From: Branchiostoma floridae
Taxonomy: Eukaryota; Chordata; Leptocardii; Amphioxiformes; Branchiostomatidae
DNA length: 64,000 nt
Direction of reading: 5' to 3'
NCBI RefSeq assembly: GCF_000003815.2
Contig: NC_049986.1
Location: 9,260,167 to 9,324,166, forward strand
Shown here: positions 32,078 through 44,000 of the stretch, in pieces
How positions within the stretch are numbered: the stretch's first letter is position 1
How the letters are laid out: the number at the start of each line of letters is the position of its first letter
Position numbers and translations under genes: made by a program
The notes under the pieces: model-generated
What the model was told of the DNA's origin: nothing
The model's database searches: none
The model's input: the letters and a program-made list of their open reading frames with translations, nothing else

Positions 32078-35000
32078 GTAAGTCAAACAGACAAAAAAAT
32101 TGTCACAAATCTGGAAGAAAAATAACTAGATTCAAAGTCCATCAGTGGTTTGAAAGTATTGGACTTACTTTTAGAATTTTAGACTGTAAGATTCAAGTCT
32201 TATGTAGATAACAAACACATGACAGCAGTGGATCAATATAGTAGATAGCCTGTGGCGTCCTCCGTCTGTTCTCAGGGATGGTTGTAATGCACTGAGAAAA
32301 AGATGCTTTGTTCTGCACTATAGGATATGGGAGTACACTTGGGTTTAACGGTATATACTATACAGTGCCATAAACAGGTATGTCTACTATGAATGACACT
32401 TGTGGTCTAAGATTAAGTCTCCCATGCCTTGACATTCTAAGAAATTGTGAGATTCGAATTCTCCCTTTTGTTTCTTCAGGTCCCGGACCAGCTCGACGGT
32501 CAGGATGGGTACCAGTACGAGGGTTCCCCGCGCATGGGCAGACGACATGGGCTGACGTCCGGTCACAGGGAAGCCGCCATGGCCTCCTCACAGGCCTCGC
32601 GCACAACTACGTCACTACAGAAGGACCTAGAGTAAGTCTGCGGCTGTCAATCAATTATAGAGTTGTGTCAATCAATCATAGAATCATGCCACACAGTTAT
32701 GTCACTGTAGACATGACAAGTACGGGGGTGGCTTTTGACGGACTACAATAAATACCCAGAATGGGACATTTCTAGTATGGAAATATAAGAGCATTTGAGT
32801 ATACTTCTGTATACACCTTTCTCACGCGGCGGCCATGGTAGATCTAAAACGAGTTCAATGAGGCAAACAAAAGACTGTCCATCATAATTAGTAGTTCAAC
32901 CAATGATAGCCTGCCAGTTAGGGAAGCGACCAATAAGAGAATGGTTGCATGTCCGTCAAATATTTGCATTATTATCTTTTTATTTTGCATCTCTTAGGGA
33001 CTATGGGATCAGTCTACACTACTCTGAATTGCTCCATCTTTTGGTGCATAACACTAGTTATAATATTTATTATTTGATGTTATATTGTGAAAATTTGTGT
33101 AGTTTAGGGGAAAAGTGAATGGAAGCTCATTTTAGAAATAAGTTTTGTCTGTTTGCCTCATTGACCTCGTGTTCGATCTATCATGGCCGCCGCGTGAGAA
33201 AGGTGTATTGTGAGATATAGAAACAAACCGGGCCAATGCTTTAGAACGCTCCGCTCCTGTGGCGTTTCAAAAATATCGTAATCAATTCCCTCTTTTGGTT
33301 TCAAGCTAGATTGTTTTTGGCCGGAAATGATATACATTTTCCTCAAAGAATAAAGTTCATTATCGTCAACTCGTCTTTTTTCAACTAAACGAAGAACAGA
33401 GTCGAATTTTCACTGATCCATGAAAGAGCGTAATGGGGATGTAATGTAGTCGTAATGTGTGTGTATTTGGAAACATTATCGCTAGGGGGCGTGGTGTAAC
33501 ATATGCTTCCATCTTGTTGCTTCACCTCCGAATCGATATTCCCATACGGCATTTAGGCGAATGACCTGAATCTGGGCTCCATTTTGGAAATAAAACAGCT
33601 CCTCTGCTCTTTGTAGATAAGGCAAATGTCATTAATGACAAAAAGCCCCAGGTTTAGTGCGAATGTAGCAGATATTTTTCAGTAGAATTCGGGGAATCCA
33701 ACAAAAGGGTTTTAAATGCCGAGGGAGATAGGATATAGGTTATAGTTTGAGCTCATGATAAAGAATACGCCCGTTGCATAAAAAACGAATATGGCAAGTT
33801 TGTCTCTGTAATATCTTTATAATTTTATACAAGCCAGGTAATCGGCCAAATAGCCGGGATATACTAGTAGTTCGTGGACTGTTCCATTATTTATGTGGGT
33901 AATAGCCTACTAAAATGCAATGAAAGCCATTTAGTTGGAGAAATATTCAGTGTCAAATTTTGTAGCATTGCTAGAAAGAGGAAAATCTTTAATTCAGCTT
34001 ATTAGAGGAATTTTTAAGGGTCGACAAAAAGGAGGCAGAAGGCACGATTTGGAAAAAAAAGAAGAAAAAACAGGAAATTTTTCAAGACTGGAAATTTGTG
34101 TTTGGCTGCTCTTTATCAAGTTTGATTTGCTTCAATTTGAATTACACATTGGCACAAAAATAGGGACAAACTAATCTTTCATTCGTTCTTTTTATTATTT
34201 CAGAACTACAAAATCTAAATAACATTTCGAAGTTTATACAAAAAATTTGATATCGTGCGAGTATGACCTAAAATATGCTGTCGTCTCCTAGATAGTTATC
34301 TTGGTAAACCCATCGGAATCCTTTTCATCCATCCAACACACAAAAACATGACAGAAAAGACGCGTGCTAACATACCATTGTTCCGTGCCAGGAGTTTTGC
34401 GGACATACACAGACATTCATGATGAAAAGGTGATCCCAAATCCCCCGGGAGAGCCCGCCAGGTGCCAGGGCTTTATTTACGGCCGCATACACGTCAGTTT
34501 AAACAAAAGCTAGGACCACAAAAAGACGTCTATTATGCCCTGCCTACAAATCTCTCAAACGAGCCATATGTCGTGTGGATTTAACTCTAATCTGCCTCAT
34601 TTGCTCTCGGTTTATCCTAAATGAGGTAGAACGAAAAAAGACAGTTTTCTTTTATAAGGATATTTCATAAATTATATACTATGAGACTCATATTTATCGT
34701 TTGTGGTACTACTTGTGTCAAATCCAACATGTCGGACAATGTATGACCCATTCATTAGTCGCGATTGGGTAGTTTAAGAGGCAGTTCGTCAAACTATTAG
34801 TGACATATGGTAGAGCAAATGTCAATATTGTTTAGCGCTATTCTACCTACAAATCGGGACCCAGTAACGATAAAGAGATCTGCTTGACAGCGGACGAAGA
34901 GATATTAGCATAGCGTTGAATTCGTCATCAATTTAGCTGTGTAGGAGTTTGACTCTTACTTCTATACATCATACGTCATATATGCTCTTAGAATATCATA

Positions 35001-38000
35001 AAACAAAAGAAATCCATACACGTTTACGTTCGTTGCCATACCATTGACATAAATACAATAAGAAAACACCCAAGTGGGACATACTTATTTCATGATTTTA
35101 AAATTTTCATAATGAAGCTACCACCCCATTATACGATTCTAATTCCACAAATACAACTCGGTATGAGAGGATAAATTATTCATAGATACTCCGCTCCATT
35201 CGTGCTCAAGGACTAGTAAGGTGTGTCCGCACGCTACGTCCAGAACCTTTTTCTTCCAAGTGAATGTACTCCCTATCGTTCTATTTTGTGTGACCTGTAG
35301 ACGGCGTATGTACACATGCATTTGGAAGCGTTCAAATTTGCCCTGAACGCGATGGTAAATTGACCATGCTTGTGAAAACAACACGCACCGTACACGAGGA
35401 ATTTACATATACATGTACGGCTGATTTTGCAAACATAATTAGGAAATGCTTACAAACCACAGGGTACACATATCCAGTAAATAACATACGTTGTGACATA
35501 CGCTAGAAATGACTGAAAAACGTCAAAATACAGCTACATGTGGAAAAAAAGTCAATAGAAAAGTGGGCACGAAAGTACCACATTCGATTTATTATGGTAA
35601 GTAAAACAGAATAGTAGAATACAGTACTGAAATTCTGAAATGTTTAACGGGGACAAAAAAGCATTTGAAACGTTCGATAAAATGTGCCATGTGCACAATA
35701 TATTCACGCTTGAAAGCTTCTTTTATAAGATGTAAGGCTATTGTTTGTATAGATATGTATCGTTTTTTGATGTTCAATTGAAACATAAAGGGGGGTTTGA
35801 AGAGATGGTAGATGACATCACTACAAGGTGGAACGCCATTGGTCCGCGGGGCGCATCTTCGTACGTTCTGCGCTCCGATTGGCCAGAAAGGACACAACAA
35901 CCTGCACCAGTGCCACACGGATAAATAATGTATTCCTCACCGCCTCCTGTATGGACGTCTTTATTGTGCGAGCCTTTCTCAGCCAAAATGGGCTTAAAGC
36001 CCGGTCCAGCATGACTTGCCTGTAGAGTCGTCTCCTCCCCGTATCCCAGCCATGGGGTCGTGAGATTCGAACCCGGAACCGTTAGGATTTAAAGAGCTGA
36101 GCTGAGTGCGTTCTTTCTGCGTGTTTTCTATCCAGGATGGCTTCCTTCTCGGCTTCCGGGGCCGGGCCGCCCATGAATCCAGAGGAGAGGCGGCGGCAAC
36201 TGGAGGAACGCCGGAAATACAAGCACACGGTGGCCCGGCGGGCCCGTACCATGGCCTACTACAACCCCATCCCCGCACAGAAGAACTGTATCACCGACAA
36301 CCGGTCTCTCTTCATCCTGAGGGAAGACAACATCATCCGGAGGTACTGCAAGAGAATAACGGAGTGGGGATATCCTTTCACGCCGGCTACATGTTGTCAT
36401 ACAACACCTGTAGTCATGTCAATGTTTCATGTGTGTTTCCATGTCTAAGCTCTTTTGTGTGTTCGTCACATAGCAGTGATCAAATGTTGAACTTTTTATG
36501 TGTGTGCAATATCTTGATGTCTTACACCTTTTTTGCGATGTAATTTTACCTCAATTAGCGCACTCTCCTATGGGAAAACAGGCGTGTATTATTAAATACC
36601 GGCGGTTCCCCCCATATGATACATGCATGGTTTATGTATGGCCATATCCTGGCGTATAAGAATATATGGAGATGGATGTATCAGTGTGCTGTCCGCAGTA
36701 ATTGTGCTAATTAAGGATGGAATGGGTGAATGTAATGAGCTGTTGTACAGCCTACGTTATAGCCCGGTCCCATATTGTGACAAGTAATCAAGCGTTCGTG
36801 CAAGCTAGGGCGCGCATCGCATTAGGAGTCGCCGTCCGCCATCATTCCAACCAAGCAAAATGGTGCCTTACCTTACCTTCAGCGCTAGCGACCGTTTACG
36901 GGTTTCTTTCATTCCGTGACTTCCCTATAAGCATATCAAATGTATAACCCCCATCATCCATTCCTCACGAAAGCCCAGTATTACAGAAGACCAAAGGTTC
37001 GGGAAAATTGAATTTTTCATCCACGCGCCGTTTAATGGCGTACATATTGTCCAATATGTCCAATATACGCTTTACGGGGATTTCTTTCTGTTTTACTGGA
37101 TTGACGAAGCGAATCGCAGATGCTATCGAGTCGGAGCGTAGTATCGCCAAACGCGTTTCTAATTTGACCGTAGATTGATTAAGACAGGTGATTTTCAACG
37201 CCCACTTTATCTTCAGTTTGTCCCGAGTCAGTTTTCTTCCATCTCTCTCTCTCTTCTCTCCACCCACCTCCCAAGAGATATGCCACACGAACACACCCTC
37301 TTGACAAATTAGGCGGGGAGTAAAAATGCCAACGTATGGAAACAATTCAAACTAGCGCCTCTCTTCTCTAGTAAACTGTTAGCTTAGCCCCTCCTAGAAG
37401 TCGTGACCAGGGGGTGTGGGGTGAAAGTGCGTTTATGGGCACGCAAATACCATCACACCGTAAATCCACCGAGGCAGCTCCGATCACAATGTACTGCATT
37501 TTATAGTAATTACCAGCAATCCTCGCTACAATAGACGGCTGACAGCCGCACTTGCACATCCCAAAGGGCCTCTTTATCCTGTCCATTCCACTAGCTTCAG
37601 CGTTCTCCATTCCGGACACACCTTCTTCTTAGTTTCGTCAAGTATTCCCCAAACCCCATACCGCAGAATGATGTATAAGGTGTAGATATCTGCTCTAACA
37701 CACGACGTTTTGGCGCACAGTTGGAGTTTTCCCTCGGGACCTGGGACTATCCGACTTGCCTAACGACATGTACACACCTTGTTTGCAGAGTGTACTCAGC
37801 ACAATTACATGGCAACACCGTGCATAGATTGCACGACCTGGCACTCGGTCATGACTGGCGTACGATACATTACCAGGGCCCAGGAAATTAAAGGAAGCAC
37901 TTGGCACTGTGACAAGTAAAGCCCCCCCCCTCTATAATCTCACTCATTCTTATCTTTAGCCATCCCTTATAAATTGCATTGCTCTCAACTCGTGCCGTAT

Positions 38001-41000
38001 ATGATATATATGATTAATTTACAGTACCTTCTTATGCAGGATTGGTTTTAAGAGGGGGAAATAGCTCACCGTAATATTTACGCACGATATGAATATTGCT
38101 AATTTGACGTAAAGCGTCACCCCCTTTAGCTGTTCAAACACCATCGTAAACTTTATGCTCTTCAGATACTTTAACACGTTTCCGGGTGCTTTGCTTACAA
38201 CGAGAGCCAGCAACAAGGTACATCTGAATGATTGATTGACATTGGAAAAGTCAGGCAACCCCAAATTACTTCCACGCTTTAGGAATAAAATCCGCACCGT
38301 TAGATGTTGAAACTTTGAGTTATTAGTATGAATATGTCTCCTCGTGAGGTGTATTATTTTATTTCTGTATAAAACGACTATTTTTCTGTCAGATTTGTTG
38401 ATGTTATTTCTGCAAGCGATGCACCTTGCAATGTGCCGCCATCTTGCTTTCTTGCGCGAAATGACCCTTGGGTAAAATGAGTCATCGAGCGCCTAAAACC
38501 CCCTGAGCCCCTGTTAATTACTAACTGTGAACTGAAGATATGATGACGCCAGGGTCACAAATTAAAGCGACCGGGTGAAGAGAGGAGTAGATTGTATAAA
38601 GATTTTAGGAGAGACCTTGCTTTGATGACTGTGTAAGAGACATGCATAAGATTGACTACAGCCCAAAACAACATTCGAGAACCAAAGCACGTCGTTCTCT
38701 TGTGCTGATTTGACTAAACAAAAAAACTTCAAGTTCAATACGATTTATTACATAACGCCCAAACTAAAACTACTAGCTGTTTACTCGTTTGCAGTTTGGA
38801 ACCTTAACTCATCTTTTTACATTTCAATTATTTATCTCTGCTCGTAAATATAGCTCTAGTATACATTTGAAATTGCCCATTTCATTCATTCATTCATTTT
38901 GTCAGTTGTGGGAGAGCATGTATCAATTATAGAGACCAATTTTCGTTCTTGCTTTATAGAATAAGCGTTTGTGTGTAAAGTACGTTTTGATCTAGAATAT
39001 ATATTGAATATCTATCCCATTAATTATACAGTGGCTATACTGGTTGGTTGTATGGGGTTTTGTGGCTACTATTACTAGTGTTAGTTTGTGTAGAAGGTTG
39101 ACTCTGCTTTAAAAGCATACGTACACTGGATGACTGGCGTTATACACGGGTTTGGTAAAGAAATATCATAAGGCTTCTGGCTGGTATACAAGTCTTCAAT
39201 ATACGACAGGGTTGACTAAAAAAGAAATGAGGCGTATGACTCTTACATCCCCAAAACAAACATGGGCATCGATCTTTCCGTGTATTGTTTCTAAAACGTG
39301 TATTTGGATACCTCAGCGCACGTAAAACACATTCATCATTGGTAGTAGGACATTGGATAGCTTATTCAGCACCTTGGACAATACATCATGGATTCACTGA
39401 GAAACTGGATATATATCTGCCGCGAGTTTCTTTTAAATTTGCAAAAAAGGGGGGGGGGCACAAAAAGAGGCTATTTCTGCATAGCGTTGCTGTGTTTTTC
39501 GTCACATTAAGCTTTGATAGTACTGCTTCTACCACGTTAGTTCACCTTTATCCGCGGGGTAACCTATATCCGCTGTGTTGCTAAACAGGGTTTATAGGGA
39601 TATCAAGTCGTTGGACGGTAGTTTCAAATTGTACTTTTTAAAAGAATATTGCAGTTTGAAACCACCATCTGTCGACTTGATTTCCCTAAATACATTGTTC
39701 TTAAAAAGAACGGATAAAGGTTACCCTACGGATAAAGGTGAACTAGCGTTATGTGTAAGCTGTGATCTAATTGAGGAGAGGTCGTTCAACCTTCCACGCA
39801 TTGGCTAGATCTACCGCCAACCGGCCCTCGGCGGAATAGCCTAGCTCGATATCGGCGGTCTAATTTTCTCTCTTATCGTCCGAATTGCACGTCAATCATT
39901 CCGGATGAAAGCATCAAGTCAAACGTTTAGTCCGCCCGCTGGTGGGTTGGGTGTCATTACAATGCTATTCCGGCACGGCGGATATGGTCATTTCTTGCAG
40001 CGGAGAATCTCTTTTTCCCCGCCTAGTCACCTAATGATGTTTCTATGGGCAGCTTCTTTCCTAGAAAATCTCATCATTTATTCTCCCCTTTAGTTGTAGA
40101 ATGATTTATTTAAGATAATGCCAGTATATTAAATATTTTGTGATAGTTAGCTGTATTCTCACAGTTTAGCATACAGCTAGGGTCTCGAAAGGAGGTATCG
40201 TACATACGTTTTGTTCTTTTCGTACATAAGATACAAAACTAGCAGAGTTCTAGCAGAATTTCGCGTCCGTCAATCGAATATACAAAAAATGTGTATCATC
40301 CAAATCAATAAAAACAATATAGTACTTACAAATGTCTTGAGGAGTTTTATTTATCTTATTGCTAAATGATAGACCGCTATGTAAATTAATGGTAGAATTT
40401 TCTTGTTTTAAAATCTATCCCTTACCAAACCCTTTTCTGTGTAAACTCAACATTCCATTCATTTTTTAGTCTTTAAAAACTACAAAGATCTGATTTCAGT
40501 CAAACAATCTTTTCATCTGCATTAGATTTATTACCTTTAACCTGGCAGTTGACGATTTGGTCCTCCAAGTCAGCGTATTTTATGCTTCGCTTTCCTACAA
40601 AGTCCAATTTTAATCGTGTGAAAGAATCGTATCTCCAGGTCATCTTGTGTTGGTTTGTCAGTCTGTGAAATATCAGCCCTTCTGTGTGAAAAATGCTGAT
40701 TGGCTGCCTCTCGGCAGGTTAACTTGACCTCGCCATTAAATATTCATGAGGAGAGGATCAGTGTACAGAAGGGCAGCGGTGTGTCATGGGATTGATCGCA
40801 TTCCATCTGTATTAAGTTCCCGGCTTTAGACATGCCACATGTTAAATGTATATCAAAAGCGCTCGAAGAATTTCTAGATATCATATTTGATCTTTACTAC
40901 ATCATATTTGGTCTGAAATGATGGCATAATGTGACTGAATTAGGATAGTAGTTCATCCTTTCTTTTATCATTGATATAGGTACGCTTATAGTTTTATGCT

Positions 41001-44000
41001 AGTATTTTTAAAAGAGATAGTGGCAATGACAGTCAAACCTATTGTAAACGAAGTACGGTCTATAACTTTTTATGAATAGGCCAGAGACGTTTCGATGATA
41101 CTCTGTAATACTGGATAACCATAGTTCTATACAATTGTCTCATATGTAGTAAACGTCGAACCAGCTACAACACTGCGCAATAGTACTGTCGTTTATTGTT
41201 TTATGAAACGTTCTGATGTGGTTTTATAAAGAGGAACAACATTACATATGAACAGTTATGAAACACATAACGCGCTTGTAAATTACCCCTAAACTGACGT
41301 CAATACTTTATAGCTGTGCGTGCAATGATTCGTATGACGTCAAAAAGGTGTGTCCTCAGAAACGGCATTTAAAAGCATAACTGATGACGCCATTCATACT
41401 TTAGATATTCTTTTTAAGATGTAAAGTTCATCAACATTTGATAATCTTCATCGTAGCAGTATACTGTTCCGCATGAGAAAAGAATACAAATGTATTATGT
41501 GCCTCTTATTTGGGAAGGGGGTATACCAGCAATTGTTAGGTAAGAGGGTATATGTCACTGGATTGCTTCAAACGCCAATGTGAACGCAGGCGAAAATTGG
41601 CGACAAATTCACAAGTGCCACAATGAACAGTCGCCATAGTACCGCAGCCCATTGAGATACTCAATAGTTTGTAACAACAGAAAAGAACTACGATCAAAGC
41701 TATCCAAATGTTCCTATTAACAAGATGACTTAGACATAGGGGAAACCAAGTCTACCACGAAACAATTTTTGTCGTCGTATCGGGTGTTAAAGAATCCCCT
41801 TGTGGATGGAGCAACCCCATTTCCACATAGAAGGGCATGTAATATGTTCTATCTATTACTTAACTACCGGAAGAAAACGCGCGTATTTTCTTTGTCCAAT
41901 TTGTGTCTTCGTATCGGGTGTTTAAGGAATCCCCTTGTGAGTGGAGCAACCCTATTTCCACATAGAAGAGCATGGAATATGTTCTATCTATTACTTAACC
42001 AGCGGAAGCAGACGTCCGTATTTTCTTTGTGCTCCCTTCCTGTACTTAGAACTCAAACCTCCATACAAACTCCCAGGGTATTCCCGGCTCCAGTTTGTCT
42101 GAAAGTCACGTAGGTTAAAGCCTCAAAGCCGGAAGTTAAGCCGAAAGGCCATCTGAAATCCTATCTTAAACATTACCAGAGCTGATGCATCATATAAAAA
42201 GCGATGACTACACAGATCAGAAAAGATTGTGAAATGAAATTATACGACGCGATGGTCAGCAATTCTTTCACTTAAACATTACTAGCTGAGATAGCACATA
42301 TGCTCACAATGACATTACTTACATTTCTACTGAATAGAGCTATGCGTCTTGTTTCAAAGTCTATAAACGGACAATAGAGAGAAAAGCCCATTTGAACAAA
42401 AAGGTTTATCCTCTGAGATCGTATTCCTGTCGATATGTCCCGCTTGGCTGAAATTGAAATGTACTCGGAACGCGTACTGGCCGTCAGTAATTTCGTCAGA
42501 CGTACAATTTATAGGGCGCACAGTCTGTCTAAACGAGGTTGAATGGGAAATATTCATGATTACTTTGGCAGCCATTTCGAAGAAGGCGGGCGTTACTGAA
42601 ACCATTGGAAGGGACGGGGCTTGCCTAGATATGTATAAAGGACAGCATGCGTAAGCTGGTTTAGCAGCTGTTTGGGCGGGGTTCCAAAAGCACGGGGCCA
42701 AATGGCCGACAATCTCGGAGGTGGGCCTAAATCTGCGCCTGCCAAACGAGGTTATAACCCCATGTATTTCCATGGCAAAAACCTGTCGTAACTTCAGCTC
42801 TGTAGCGCAATAATATTTTAGAAGATTACTAGATATTACAGACTATACGTAAGCCAAGGAAAAATGTTGTTGCCCAACCGACCCTAGCAAAAACCTGCCG
42901 ACCCTTGCTTTTAACTTTTTTCTTTGGTCGACTGTTGGCAAGAGATTGAGTGATGAATACTGAAATTCAAAATAATCCTCCTATATTTTACACACTGTTG
43001 CTAAACTTAAGTTTTGAACACTTTATGTAAGAATGTGAGGTAAACATTGTGCTCTTGTGTCCAGTTTGTAATTTTCTTGTACTTGTACAATGTTTTTATC
43101 TGTAAAATTGATGTTGAAAATACCAGTGACATGATGCAATTCAGTTTTACATTGTTAAACTGTGATTCTTGAATCATTTCGGCCGAATGTATATTCTTAA
43201 GCCTAAACGACTACTGTCCCCCCGAAAAATAGATTTTCTGTCTTACTCAGAATTCCACCGCATGACTGACAGGGCTTTCAGACGACCGGGTATCACAGGG
43301 AGTACGGTAGTCCTCTGGTGGTTTTCCCGCCCTTTTTACCTTCAATGTACATGACCTTCGTGTCGGCAAATTGGTACTGACGTGCACGTTCTTATGATAA
43401 GCCTAGTACTTAAGATAATCCGGCACAGATGTTAAGCCTATGTTTATACCAATGTTTAGCCTACAGTGCAATAGAGTGCAGCCATTACATATATAAAGTT
43501 GGTTTACCTTTATTCGCGGGGTATCCTTTTTGCGTTGTTTTTAAATATCATGTCGATGGACGATGTTTTCAAATCGGAATACTTTTAATATATTACAGTT
43601 TAAAACCACAAAAAATTGTTTTTAGAAACACCGGATATAGGTTAAACCACGATTAAAGGTGGACTAGCGGAATTGATCATACGCGATTGGCGAAATGCCC
43701 CTGTTATCCTTTTCTTGCCCACAGAAGATATCTTCATCATCTATAGAGCTAAAACGTTAACTGTCGCTTTTTATGATGTTACTTTCTTTCGTGCCATATC
43801 GGCACGTCTTTCTCAGTCTTAACGATGTGTACGCGTAAGGAATATCTCTTACACGGCGCCCAAATAACACCGTCAGCTTTCTTAAACAGCCCAGTCAAAA
43901 GCAAGCACGTTTAAAGATAAAGAAAAGTGCTTCGTCTGGACTTCTGCAGCGGCCGTGAACTTCTTGGGATCTTTGTTGATTTATTCGCTGTTCAGTTTAT

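Larger units (their letters stand above)
32632..36135 (+). other. Cav2 intron (3.5 kb)
   Basis: Holds a TIR element (32811-33208), AT-rich non-coding DNA, a CCAAT-containing GC-rich patch (35836-35885) and a SINE fragment next to the acceptor. No further exon seen. Confidence 0.6.

Noticed and set aside
36340-36350. Donor CGGAG/GTACTG in the Cav2 N-terminal exon
   Set aside because: Good consensus, but RYCKRITEW downstream is conserved with KYAKKITEW of vertebrate Cav2, so the exon continues past it.
42354-42773. 139-codon minus-strand frame in intron 1
   Set aside because: No domain, no known motif, inside a large intron; not supported.
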